Shown one piece after another: positions 43,282 through 50,960 of a stretch of DNA of 64,000 bases (positions are counted from its first letter, which is position 1; each line of letters opens with the position of its first letter). A program made the position numbers and the translations under genes. The notes under the pieces are model-generated. The model was not told the DNA's origin. It ran no database searches and was given only the letters and a program-made list of their open reading frames with translations. This DNA comes from JAYTJL01 sp964400155 (GTDB lineage: Bacteria; Patescibacteriota; Saccharimonadia; Saccharimonadales; UBA10212), in NCBI GenBank assembly GCA_964400155.1, contig CAYNSQ010000001.1, positions 60,923-124,922 on the forward strand, given 5' to 3'.

Positions 43282-44199
43282 ATGAAACAGTACTTAGAAC
43301 TGCTGGAAGACATAAGAACAAACGGTGTTAAAAAAGCCGATCGTACTGGAGTTGGCACTTATAGTGTCTTTGGGCGACAACTTCGTTTTAACTTGGCTGA
43401 TGGTTTTCCGGCAATGACCACAAAAAAACTATTTATACGTGGCATAATTCATGAGCTGATCTGGTTTTTACAAGGTTCTACAAATATAAAGTACTTGGTG
43501 GATAATGATGTCCATATTTGGGATGAATGGCCATACAAAGCCTACCTGCTAAAACAAGGTAAGAAGGTACCCATCACAGGAAGTGAAGAATGGAATAAAG
43601 GGATCAACGACTTTACCGAACGTATAAAAAAGGATGCTGACTTTGCACGCTGGAACGGTGAACTTGGTCCGGTTTATGGATACCAATGGCGCAATTGGCC
43701 AACACCTGACGGTCGCCATATTGATCAGATAAAGCAAGTAATCGAAACAATAAAACACAATCCAGATTCACGTAGAATGGTTGTTTCAGCTTGGAATACA
43801 GCTGATATTGAGGAAATGGCAGTTTCAGGTTTGCCACCATGCCACCTACTTTTTCAATTTTATGTGGCTGAAGGTAGGTTGTCATGCCAGATGTATCAAC
43901 GAAGTGCAGATACTTTTTTAGGAGTACCATTCAATATTGCTTCCTACTCACTGTTAACAATGATGGTAGCTCAAGTGACGGGTCTAAAACCTGGAACTTT
44001 TGTGCATACATTTGGCGATACGCATCTTTATCTAAACCACCTAGACCAAGTTAAAGAACAACTTAGTCGACGTCCTAGAAAATTACCAACAATGAAGATT
44101 AATCCAAATGTTAATAGCATAGATGAATTCAAGTTTGAAGATTTTGAACTTGTAAACTACGATCCGCATCCTGCTATTTGGGCACCAATTGCCGTGTAA
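43282..44199 (+). CDS. thyA: Thymidylate synthase
   Basis: Makes dTMP from dUMP with methylene-tetrahydrofolate. The 305-residue protein has the active-site Cys187 in SGLPPCHLLFQFYV, the RRMVVSAWN segment, QRSADTFLGVPFNIASY and the dUMP-binding GDTHLYLNH. It is longer than E. coli ThyA (264) because of an insert around 85-120 (KQGKKVPITGSEEWNKGIND), seen in other bacterial ThyA. folA lies 20 bp downstream. Confidence 0.97.
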   Translation: MKQYLELLEDIRTNGVKKADRTGVGTYSVFGRQLRFNLADGFPAMTTKKLFIRGIIHELIWFLQGSTNIKYLVDNDVHIWDEWPYKAYLLKQGKKVPITGSEEWNKGINDFTERIKKDADFARWNGELGPVYGYQWRNWPTPDGRHIDQIKQVIETIKHNPDSRRMVVSAWNTADIEEMAVSGLPPCHLLFQFYVAEGRLSCQMYQRSADTFLGVPFNIASYSLLTMMVAQVTGLKPGTFVHTFGDTHLYLNHLDQVKEQLSRRPRKLPTMKINPNVNSIDEFKFEDFELVNYDPHPAIWAPIAV

Positions 44200-44219
44200 T
44201 AGTAAAGACTGTTAAACAG

Positions 44220-44720
44220 ATGATATCAATAATTGTTGCCACTGCTAAGGACGGAGTAATCGGTAAAACAGGTGGTATACCTTGGTATTTGCCAGCCGAT
44301 TTAGCGCACTTCAAGCATGTTACAACCGGTCATCCTGTTATTATGGGGCGGGTTACACACGAATCTATCGGCAGGGCACTTCCAAATAGACGCAACATCA
44401 TAATATCTAGTAACACTAGCTATTTGGCTAAAGATTGCGATGTAACTAATTCACTACAATCAGCGATAAAACTTGTTAAGGATTCTTCTGAAATATTTGT
44501 AATTGGTGGTTCAGAGATTTACATACAAGCACTACCTATTGCCGATAGGATATATTTAACAAAAATAGACGCCCAAATAAAAGGCGATAGATTCTTTAAA
44601 TATTTACCTGAAGAGTGGATTGAAGTCTCGAGAGTTAATCATAAGAAAAACCATGATAACCCTTACGAATACAGCTTTATCGTCTTAGAACGAAAACCAA
44701 GTGCTAAAATAAAAGCATGA
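44220..44720 (+). CDS. folA: Dihydrofolate reductase
   Basis: Regenerates tetrahydrofolate after the ThyA reaction. The 166-residue protein starts at ATG 44220 (MISIIVATAKDGVIG). It has IPWYLPADLAHFK (catalytic Asp), PVIMGRVTHESIG, PNRRNIIISSN and FVIGGSEIY, all standard. The ATGA at its end overlaps the next gene. Confidence 0.95.
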   Translation: MISIIVATAKDGVIGKTGGIPWYLPADLAHFKHVTTGHPVIMGRVTHESIGRALPNRRNIIISSNTSYLAKDCDVTNSLQSAIKLVKDSSEIFVIGGSEIYIQALPIADRIYLTKIDAQIKGDRFFKYLPEEWIEVSRVNHKKNHDNPYEYSFIVLERKPSAKIKA

Positions 44721-45319
44721 GAAGGTTACTAGAAAGACCTCATTTCCGTTCTTGGTTGGCTTTAATTGGTGTTACTACATTTATCTTCGGAACAATCTTT
44801 GTTTTGATGCAACAAACGGCACGCTTTTCTGCCAATGACAGACCTACTGAAATTGCCAACATTGCAAGTGAAAGACTTAGAAACGGTGCCGACCCATCAG
44901 ATGTAATGCCTGAAGTTAATACTAATACAAAAACAACTAGTCTACCATTTGTAATAGTTACCACTCAAGACAGGGAAGTTTTGGCCAACTCCCTAGATAT
45001 TGACGGAAATTTTAACAGTCTGCCACCAAAAGGTGTCTTTGACAGTGCGCTAAATCACCAAAATTTAATTACCTGGAGACCAACAAACAATGTAAGACTA
45101 GCAACTACAGTCAATTACATAGATACTGGGGCTAAAAAATATTTTGTAGTCACCGGACAATCGTTAAAATATACCGAAGAAAAGATTGCTACATACGCAC
45201 AACTAACCGTTGCAGGCTGGATAGCTAGCATCAGTTGGATGACTTTAGTGTATTTTTTTGCAGGGCACCTACATGAACAAACCAGCAAAAGCCATAAATC
45301 TAGCACTAAAAAATCTTAA
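44717..45319 (+). CDS. Hypothetical bitopic protein with extracytoplasmic domain
   Basis: A 200-residue protein with TM1 (about 14-31), an extracytoplasmic region (32-155) and TM2 (about 160-180), ending in a Ser/Lys-rich tail. The topology is that of a Cache/CHASE-like sensor module without its kinase, but no motif confirms that. It overlaps folA by four bases (ATGA). The heptamer repeat starts directly after its stop. Confidence 0.65.
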   Translation: MRRLLERPHFRSWLALIGVTTFIFGTIFVLMQQTARFSANDRPTEIANIASERLRNGADPSDVMPEVNTNTKTTSLPFVIVTTQDREVLANSLDIDGNFNSLPPKGVFDSALNHQNLITWRPTNNVRLATTVNYIDTGAKKYFVVTGQSLKYTEEKIATYAQLTVAGWIASISWMTLVYFFAGHLHEQTSKSHKSSTKKS

Positions 45320-45320
45320 A

Positions 45321-45540
45321 CCTGTAACCTGTAACCTGTAACCTGTAACCTGTAACCTGTAACCTGTAACCTGTAACCTNNNNNNNNNNNNNNNNNNNNN
45401 NNNNNNNNNNNNNNNNNNNNNNNNNNNNNNNNNNNNNNNNNNNNNNNNNNNNNNNNNNNNNNNNNNNNNNNNNNNNNNNTAACCTGTAACCTGTAACCTG
45501 TAACCTGTAACCTGTAACCTGTAACCTGTAACCTGTAACC
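45321..45540. repeat. Perfect TAACCTG heptamer array, interrupted by a scaffold gap
   Basis: About 8.4 perfect copies (45321-45379) precede 100 N, and about 8.7 perfect copies (45480-45540) follow them. The array fills the whole space between two convergent genes and its last C forms the first base (complement strand) of the queA stop codon. The true copy number is unknown. Confidence 0.97.
45380..45479. other. Scaffold gap (100 N)
   Basis: Exactly 100 N inside the heptamer array; probably a placeholder of unknown length where assembly failed on the repeat. Confidence 0.98.
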
Positions 45541-46514
45541 TATTTTATCAACATCGCATCGCCAAAACTATAAAAACGATAATTGTTAGTAATGGCATGC
45601 TGATAGACCCTTTGTAGTTCGTTTATAGATCCTATATGCGCTGCGACTAACATCAATAATGTTGATTTTGGCAAGTGAAAATTGGTAACTAAACTATCAA
45701 CTGAGTTAAATTTATATCCCGGTTTTATAAAAATATTTGTCAGATTACTATCAGCTCTAAATGGTCGCCCTATGGTCTCTAACGTACGGGCAGTAGTAGA
45801 ACCAACCGCAGTGATATGGCTAGCTTTGTTTAAAATATCAGCATTATCCTTATCCAAACTGTAATATTCACTATGCATTACGTGCTTGTCAATATCAGTT
45901 TTAACCGGCGCAAAAGTACCCAGTCCAACATGCAATGTTACTTTAGCAATTGGGTGATTATCGGCTATAGATTGAAGAAGATTATCAGTAAAATGCAGTC
46001 CAGCTGTAGGAGCAGCCTTACTGCCTAGTGGATTGGCATACACTGTCTGATACTCCTCTGCAAGACTCTCGTTCTGTGCGATATACGGCGGGAGGGGAGT
46101 CAACCTGTATTGGTCTAACGAAATATCATCAAGAGGTCTATCTAGCTTTAACAATCTAAAACCATCAGAATCCACTTCTACGGTTTCAACCCTGATGCCT
46201 TCCAAATCTACAAACTTGCCTGATTGAAATTTTTTGCCGGGACGAACCATTGCTCGCAGAGTTGTAGGGTTTATTGTTTCCAAAACAAATATTTCGGTAT
46301 TACCGAATTTCAGCCGGCACTTTTCTACTTTAGAGTCATTAATTGCTAGTGTAGTACCAGCTACTAGATGTTTTTCAATATTGTAAAAAAGATCATCTGT
46401 TAGATTTCCGGTTATTCGTTCATATACCAATAATCGTGCGTGGTCTCTAGGTTGGGCTGGTACTTGAGCAATTAGCTCAGAAGGTAATTCAAAATCAAAG
46501 TCACTTAACTGCAT
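45540..46514 (-). CDS. queA: tRNA preQ1(34) ribosyltransferase-isomerase
   Basis: Transfers ribosyl from S-adenosylmethionine to preQ1 in tRNA (queuosine pathway). The 324-residue protein has the family features: MQLSDFDFELPSELIAQVPAQPRDHARLLV, the GSKAAPTAGLHFTD motif, HVGLGTFAPV and FHLPKSTLLMLVAAHIG. It stands opposite the SAM-regulated metK, which makes its co-substrate. Other queuosine genes are not in the window. Confidence 0.96.
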   Translation of the reverse strand: MQLSDFDFELPSELIAQVPAQPRDHARLLVYERITGNLTDDLFYNIEKHLVAGTTLAINDSKVEKCRLKFGNTEIFVLETINPTTLRAMVRPGKKFQSGKFVDLEGIRVETVEVDSDGFRLLKLDRPLDDISLDQYRLTPLPPYIAQNESLAEEYQTVYANPLGSKAAPTAGLHFTDNLLQSIADNHPIAKVTLHVGLGTFAPVKTDIDKHVMHSEYYSLDKDNADILNKASHITAVGSTTARTLETIGRPFRADSNLTNIFIKPGYKFNSVDSLVTNFHLPKSTLLMLVAAHIGSINELQRVYQHAITNNYRFYSFGDAMLIK

Positions 46515-46522
46515 GAGCGTTT

Positions 46523-46528
46523 ATTATA
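46523..46528 (-). promoter_or_regulatory. -10 box of queA (leaderless type)
   Basis: TATAAT on the minus strand, 8 nt before ATG 46514, with no Shine-Dalgarno sequence. Confidence 0.5.
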
Positions 46529-46660
46529 TCTCAAAGCATTTCTTTGTTTAGTAAATATTTGAATTTGTTAAAGTCACTAGGTCATACTTTTATAAAAGTA
46601 CTCCAGATAAAATCCCAAAAGAAGTTTATGTTAAAATAAGTATCGTTAACAATTAAGTTT

Positions 46661-46840
46661 TAGTATCAAGAGTGCAGATAGGGAACTAGCCCAACAACCT
46701 GCCAGCAACCACAAGCAAGTGTGTAGTTGATAGTGAATAGTAAATAGTAACAAACTACAAACTAAAAACATCAAACTATATACTGTTCTTGAAAGGTGCT
46801 ACATCTAGTCCGCTTTAGTAAATCAGCGGAAAAGATATGA
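46661..46840 (+). promoter_or_regulatory. SAM riboswitch (SAM-I/SAM-IV clan) upstream of metK
   Basis: The conserved blocks are in order: GTATCAAGAG (46663-46672), GCAGATAGGGA, TAGCCCAACAACCTGCCAGCAACC-type core (about 46674-46710), then AAGGTGCTA (about 46793-46801) and a TCCGC/GCGGA stem closing with GATA, which pairs with the opening TATC as P1. This fits the SAM-I core, with GAGTGCAG features reminiscent of SAM-IV. The segment between the two halves holds an eight-heptamer insert. SAM binding would reduce metK expression. Confidence 0.85.
46724..46779 (+). repeat. Eight-heptamer palindromic array inside the riboswitch
   Basis: In exact period 7: TAGTTGA, TAGTGAA, TAGTAAA, TAGTAAC, then AAACTAC, AAACTAA, AAACATC, AAACTAT. 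The second four are roughly the reverse complement of the first four, so the array should fold as a long imperfect hairpin extending the variable stem. Confidence 0.85.
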
Positions 46841-46849
46841 AATATTTTC

Positions 46850-46893
46850 AATCCTTTCTGCTACAAACACTTCAACCAAGAAAGGATTTTTTT
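46850..46893 (+). terminator. Riboswitch terminator that also hides the metK ribosome binding site
   Basis: AATCCTTTCT (46850-46859) pairs with AGAAAGGATT (46879-46888), followed by T to 46893. The 3' arm contains AAAGGA (46881-46886), the only Shine-Dalgarno for metK, 7 nt before ATG 46894. A GAAAAGATAT/ATATTTTC pairing upstream is a candidate alternative fold. Confidence 0.8.
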
Positions 46894-48003
46894 ATGCCAA
46901 AGTCAAGTTTATTTACCAGCGAGTCAGTCTGTGCCGGCCATCCTGATAAAATTTGTGATGCTATAAGTGATGCATTACTTGACGCCGTTCTGGCGCAAGA
47001 CCCAAACTCTAGAACTGGGATAGAAACTGTAGCTGGCGCCAATCAGATAGCACTGTACGGAGAAGTTAAAACTAACGCAAAGGTTGACTTTGAAGAAGTA
47101 GTACGATTAAAAGTAAAAGAACTGGGATATACCAATGCGGCATGGGGTTTTAGCCAAGAGTCGGCTTTTAGTAATGATATTCACCAACAATCTGCAGAAA
47201 TTGCTAAGGGTGTTGATGATGGTGGTGCAGGTGACCAAGGAATGATGTTTGGTTATGCTTGCAATGAAACAGAACATTTTATGCCAATGCCAATAGCTCT
47301 TGCTCACGCAATTACAGCTAAAATTGACGAAGTCAGAATAAACCAGACGCTCAAATGGCTTCGTCCAGACGGCAAAGCACAAGTAACGGTTCGCTATGAA
47401 GACGATAGACCGATTGCTGTAGAAAAATTAGTGGCAGCAGTTGCTCATGATGAAAATACCACTGCCGAACAAGTTAAGTTAGATATTTTAAATGAAGTCT
47501 TTATACCAGTTTTTAAACATTTTAATTTCAACATACCCAATAATGATGAAATTACAGTTAATGGTACTGGGCTTTGGCATATACCCGGGCCGGAAAGCGA
47601 TGCTGGATTAACCGGAAGAAAAATCGTTGTAGATACTTATGGTGGTTATGCCAGAGTTGGTGGTGGTGCGTTCAGCGGAAAGGATCCTAGTAAAGTTGAC
47701 CGTTCTGGTGCATATGCAGCCAGGTATATAGCTAAGAATATTGTTGCAAAAGGTCTGGCCACTAAATGTGAAGTAGGCCTTGCCTATGTTATAGGTCAAC
47801 CCAAGCCACTGATGCAGACTATAGATACTTTTGGAACTGCTACAGTTAGCGCTGATGAATTAGAAAATTTTAAAAACCAACTCATTGATACTTCGGTTGA
47901 GGGAATTATAGAAAAACTAAAACTAAAAAGGCCAATCTATTCACAAACCTCAGCCTACGGACATTTTGGCAAAGCAGGACTGCCGTGGGAGCAGGTTATA
48001 TAA
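46894..48003 (+). CDS. metK: S-adenosylmethionine synthetase
   Basis: Makes SAM from methionine and ATP, 369 residues. Signatures FTSESVCAGHPDKICDAISDA, DGGAGDQGMMFGYA and GGGAFSGKDPSKVDRSGAYAARY are intact. ATG 46894 is chosen because AAAGGA lies 7 nt upstream and the family starts at SSLFTSES; an in-frame ATG at 46837 lies inside the riboswitch. The gene is under the SAM riboswitch, which suggests feedback control and methionine import or supply. Confidence 0.97.
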   Translation: MPKSSLFTSESVCAGHPDKICDAISDALLDAVLAQDPNSRTGIETVAGANQIALYGEVKTNAKVDFEEVVRLKVKELGYTNAAWGFSQESAFSNDIHQQSAEIAKGVDDGGAGDQGMMFGYACNETEHFMPMPIALAHAITAKIDEVRINQTLKWLRPDGKAQVTVRYEDDRPIAVEKLVAAVAHDENTTAEQVKLDILNEVFIPVFKHFNFNIPNNDEITVNGTGLWHIPGPESDAGLTGRKIVVDTYGGYARVGGGAFSGKDPSKVDRSGAYAARYIAKNIVAKGLATKCEVGLAYVIGQPKPLMQTIDTFGTATVSADELENFKNQLIDTSVEGIIEKLKLKRPIYSQTSAYGHFGKAGLPWEQVI

Positions 48004-48032
48004 TTTGAATAGAAAAAGTTACTTTGTGAATA

Positions 48033-48038
48033 TATACT
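48033..48038 (+). promoter_or_regulatory. -10 box of a small membrane ORF (leaderless type)
   Basis: TATACT, 7 nt before ATG 48046, no Shine-Dalgarno. Confidence 0.45.
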
Positions 48039-48045
48039 TGTGCTT

Positions 48046-48186
48046 ATGGTTAAGGATTCACAAGAAGATCATCCACTGGGTATAGTCCATCAACCAAAAT
48101 CAGACAAAAAACTGTTATGGGGACTGATTGGCTTGATTGTTTTGATGTTCGTACTAATCGGACTAATCTTTTGGCAAATACTTTAA
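48046..48186 (+). CDS. Small single-helix membrane protein, 46 aa
   Basis: A short open frame: MVKDSQEDHPLGIV and a Lys-rich turn (KSDKK), then one hydrophobic helix (about 24-45, WGLIGLIVLMFVLIGLIFW). The topology, an own -10 box and position between metK and the convergent pcm support a real small protein. Function unknown. Confidence 0.55.
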   Translation: MVKDSQEDHPLGIVHQPKSDKKLLWGLIGLIVLMFVLIGLIFWQIL

Positions 48187-48209
48187 TAAATGACTTGGTG
48201 TTTGCTAAG

Positions 48210-48779
48210 TCAGTCAGTGATTAATGGAACAAAGACAAAACCCGGGTGTTTCATATAGCGAACTGTCCCATCATTATTTTTTTTAATTTCCAAAATATCA
48301 TTCCCGACAGGGATCACTAACTTACCGCCGTTATTAAGCTGTTTTAAAAGCTCAACCGGTAATTTTTTAGCACTGGCACTAACTAATATACGATCATACG
48401 GTGCGTATTGGCTAAGACCAACCATATTTCCAGCTTTATAAATTTTAATGTTTTTTACTCCGGCGCGTTTGCAATTGTCACGACCAAATTCAACTAAATT
48501 TGCAATTCGTTCAACACCAAAAACAGAACCACCAGGAGCAACCAACTTAGATAAAATTGCGTAAGTCCAACCTGATCCAGTTCCTATATCTAATACTTTA
48601 TTACCTGGTTTAACATCTAACCAATTGAGCATTAGTCTAACAGTAAATGGTTGACTTATAGTCTGGCCAAATCCAATTGGTAGGGCTATATTTAAATTTG
48701 CCTGACTTTTATGTTGATCTGGTATGAAGTTCTTACGAACCGTGCTTGTCATAGCACGATCGACAGTTGGATTCTTCAT
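48210..48779 (-). CDS. pcm: Protein-L-isoaspartate O-methyltransferase-like
   Basis: A 189-residue SAM methyltransferase. The N-terminal DRAMTSTVRKNFIPDQHK and GQTISQPFTVRLMLNWL segments and the SAM motif VLDIGTGSGWTYAIL match the PCMT family, which repairs isoaspartyl residues. The family usually has GTGSGY and E where this has D/W, so substrate drift is possible. The gene is 6 nt downstream of VKOR copy 2 on the same strand. Confidence 0.86.
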   Translation of the reverse strand: MKNPTVDRAMTSTVRKNFIPDQHKSQANLNIALPIGFGQTISQPFTVRLMLNWLDVKPGNKVLDIGTGSGWTYAILSKLVAPGGSVFGVERIANLVEFGRDNCKRAGVKNIKIYKAGNMVGLSQYAPYDRILVSASAKKLPVELLKQLNNGGKLVIPVGNDILEIKKNNDGTVRYMKHPGFVFVPLITD

Positions 48780-48785
48780 AAGTTA

Positions 48786-49385
48786 CTACCAAAAATGAAG
48801 TGCTATGGAAGCACCGACTACAATTGCCCAAGTTAGCCACAAGAAAGTATCTGCACCGCTTTTCTTGGCTTTTACCCAAGCAGCAGAGTACTTGCTGTTC
48901 TTAAAGATATCGTCGCCATTGATTCTCAGCCATGCCCAGTTCATCAAAATTACAGCCAAATAACAAAATACACAAAATATACAAATATAACCTATCCGGT
49001 AGGTGCTTTGCCATAAATACCATGCGCCAAAGCCTAAGAAAAACAGACTAAAGAAGTGGAATACATACCTCAACTTACGATTGATTTGACTTGATGTGAT
49101 TCCCGTAAGAGCAATACCCATTGTTACAGCAAAAAAGACTATACACATTAATGAATTAGAAAAACCGAATACGGCAGACTGCCATGCATCAAAAACATTA
49201 CCGCAACTAAAGACTGGATTGAGATCACAAACAAGGGGCACTTTGGGATTTTTTGCATAGTTGATTCTCTCGATAGTCTGAATAAATGATGCCAGCAATC
49301 CAATAGTAGAACCCACCAACAAATAAGCCCATAGAGCTTTTATGTTTGTAAGTTTATGGCTTTTATCAGTAACTGTTTTTTTCAT
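48786..49385 (-). CDS. Vitamin K epoxide reductase family protein (VKOR copy 2)
   Basis: A 199-residue paralogue of 40914-41531: VPLVCDLNPVFSCGN holds the loop cysteines, and YICIFCVFC the CXXC. Four to five TM helices, no thioredoxin domain. Predicted to reoxidise a periplasm-like thiol oxidase with quinone. Upstream of pcm, probably co-transcribed. TATAAA lies about 9 nt before the ATG. Confidence 0.89.
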   Translation of the reverse strand: MKKTVTDKSHKLTNIKALWAYLLVGSTIGLLASFIQTIERINYAKNPKVPLVCDLNPVFSCGNVFDAWQSAVFGFSNSLMCIVFFAVTMGIALTGITSSQINRKLRYVFHFFSLFFLGFGAWYLWQSTYRIGYICIFCVFCYLAVILMNWAWLRINGDDIFKNSKYSAAWVKAKKSGADTFLWLTWAIVVGASIALHFW

Positions 49386-49492
49386 TCTATGCTATTTATA
49401 ACGAAACTTCTTCTTAACCTCATTATATTTTTTTATTGTAACAATTAGTGTGACTAGGATCACAAATATTAAGATGTACAGGTACAATTATC

Positions 49493-49519
49493 TTGCTCTT
49501 CATAGTAGTGATGTACAAT
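49493..49519 (+). promoter_or_regulatory. Promoter of the DUF3467-like gene
   Basis: TTGCTC (49493-49498), 15-nt spacer, TACAAT (49514-49519). It is followed by a leader with AAGGAG, so this gene is not leaderless. Confidence 0.45.
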
Positions 49520-49549
49520 GAGAGTTGATTTTAACAAGGAGTAAATAAA

Positions 49550-49789
49550 ATGGCAGATGATGACAAAAAACAGCAAATGAACTTTGGTCTAGACCCAAAC
49601 AAAACACCAGTCCTTCACGTTGACTCATACCTGATTGGCAACAATGAACATTCGGTGATGTTTAGTTTTGCCCAAAGTCTGCCTGACCCGTCTCAACAAA
49701 ACATTGTTTCTCGTGTGGCTATGAGTAAAGCGCAAGCTAAAGAATTCTTAAAATTATTAGCCGAACACATTGAAAAATTTGAAGTATAA
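49550..49789 (+). CDS. DUF3467-like small protein
   Basis: A 79-residue soluble protein. The C-terminal part (IVSRVAMSKAQAKEFLKLLAEHIEKFE) matches the pattern of DUF3467, and HSVMFSFAQSLPDPS its central strand. The function of that family is unknown. AAGGAG 10 nt before ATG 49550 supports the start. Confidence 0.75.
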   Translation: MADDDKKQQMNFGLDPNKTPVLHVDSYLIGNNEHSVMFSFAQSLPDPSQQNIVSRVAMSKAQAKEFLKLLAEHIEKFEV

Positions 49790-49790
49790 T
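49785..49790 (+). promoter_or_regulatory. -10 box for the following conserved gene
   Basis: TATAAT at the very end of the DUF3467-like gene, 9 nt before an in-frame GTG at 49800. Confidence 0.4.
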
Positions 49791-49799
49791 CTTCCCTCG

Positions 49800-50306
49800 G
49801 TGCGAACTGTAAATGTTAGTGACAAAATGCAATCAGGCTACAGCTATGTGCTTAGCCAGCCAACCGGTATGAACTTTAATCCCGAATTCAAGCCCCAGCT
49901 AACACCAAAGGAAATGCTTTGCTTAGGTGTTTTTGAAGGTAAATATATGCGTGATTGTATCAAAGAATTTCCAAAAGATTGGTTTGCTAAAGCAAAGTTT
50001 GCCAAAGGCAATCAACCTGATCCGACATTAAACTACTTTGAAGTCTCGGCTAGCCAACCACTCTCTGTTTGGCAGGCTAAGGGCTGGATAAAACTTGATG
50101 ATCCACGCGGTTGGTTTCAATGGTATTGTCGATACTACATGGGGCGCCGAATTCCTGAATATGATGAATGGCAAATAAAACGCTGGAAGGCTTTTGCCCG
50201 CCACATTGGCCAAATTAAAAAAAATTGTTCGCCTGGTGACAATAGCTGTAGACGCAGACAACGCCAAGCTTTGCTACACTGGGCTTATGATGCTAGGAAA
50301 ATATAG
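49800..50306 (+). CDS. Conserved hypothetical protein with WYCRYYMGRR motif
   Basis: A 168-residue protein. The strings FNPEFKPQLTPKEMLCLGVF, DPRGWFQWYCRYYMGRRIP and RRRQRQALLHWAYDAR are highly conserved-looking, rich in Trp, Arg and Cys (CSPGDNSCR), and I recall the same pattern in other uncharacterised bacterial proteins. Function unknown; the basic, aromatic composition could suit nucleic-acid binding. An alternative start is TTG 49770, which overlaps the previous gene. GTG 49800 is favoured by the -10 box. Confidence 0.72.
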   Translation: MRTVNVSDKMQSGYSYVLSQPTGMNFNPEFKPQLTPKEMLCLGVFEGKYMRDCIKEFPKDWFAKAKFAKGNQPDPTLNYFEVSASQPLSVWQAKGWIKLDDPRGWFQWYCRYYMGRRIPEYDEWQIKRWKAFARHIGQIKKNCSPGDNSCRRRQRQALLHWAYDARKI

Positions 50307-50927
50307 ATGAAAGTTGCAGTTATTGGTGCCAGTGGCAGAAGCGGCCGGTTCTTTGTTGATGCAGCAATTAATGCAGGTCTTCAAGTGAGAGCAGGCGTTA
50401 GAAATACAAGTTCATTGAGCAGAAGAGACGGTTTAGAAATAATTCACTGTGACGTGACTAGCAAAAACGATTTAGAAAATTTAATAAAAAGTTGCCAAGT
50501 TGTAGTTAGTTTGATTGGACACGTCAAAGGATCACCCGGTCTGCTCCAGACTAAAATGACTGAAAATATTGTTCATATTATGAAAAAGCAAGGAATTAAA
50601 AGACTTATAAGTCTAACAGGTACGGGTGTCAGGCAACCCGGAGATAAAATCACTTTTATGGACAGGGTCTTAAATTTTGGAGTGTCAGTGGTAGATCCAG
50701 CAAGAGTACTTGACGGTCAAAAACACTTTGACCTCATAAAAAAGAGTGGGCTTGACTGGACTGTAATAAGAGTTTTAAAACATCAAAATACAAAACCGAA
50801 ATTTTATAAACTAACTCTAAATGGTCCTGCCAAGTTGATTGTCAGTAGGCAAGAAGTGGCAAATGCAATAGTTGAGGTAATCCAAAAAAACAAATTTATC
50901 AAAAAAGCACCAATAGTTAGTAAATAG
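50307..50927 (+). CDS. NAD(P)-binding Rossmann-fold protein (atypical SDR/NmrA-like)
   Basis: A 206-residue protein starting right after the preceding stop. The dinucleotide motif GASGRSGR is at residues 7-14, followed by HCDVTSKNDLENLI, VVVSLIGHV and LISLTGTGVRQPGD; the DWTVIRVL segment is typical of NAD(P)H-binding atypical SDRs. The active-site YxxxK is not evident, so it may be a sensor or flavin-reductase-like member. Confidence 0.82.
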   Translation: MKVAVIGASGRSGRFFVDAAINAGLQVRAGVRNTSSLSRRDGLEIIHCDVTSKNDLENLIKSCQVVVSLIGHVKGSPGLLQTKMTENIVHIMKKQGIKRLISLTGTGVRQPGDKITFMDRVLNFGVSVVDPARVLDGQKHFDLIKKSGLDWTVIRVLKHQNTKPKFYKLTLNGPAKLIVSRQEVANAIVEVIQKNKFIKKAPIVSK

Positions 50928-50948
50928 CATTGCGACTACTCAGCGTGA

Positions 50949-50954
50949 GATAAT
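50949..50954 (+). promoter_or_regulatory. -10 box of the helicase-nuclease gene (leaderless type)
   Basis: GATAAT, 6 nt before ATG 50961, no Shine-Dalgarno. TTGCGA at 50930 is too close (13 nt) for a standard -35. Confidence 0.4.
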
Positions 50955-50960
50955 TGGAAA

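Noticed and set aside
45321..45540. CRISPR array or telomere-like end
   Set aside because: Seven-base units have no spacers and no cas genes are nearby. The array lies between two intact convergent genes within one scaffold, so it is not a chromosome end on this evidence.
46837..46893. metK start at ATG 46837
   Set aside because: It would translate the riboswitch platform, lacks a Shine-Dalgarno and adds 19 residues not expected in MetK.
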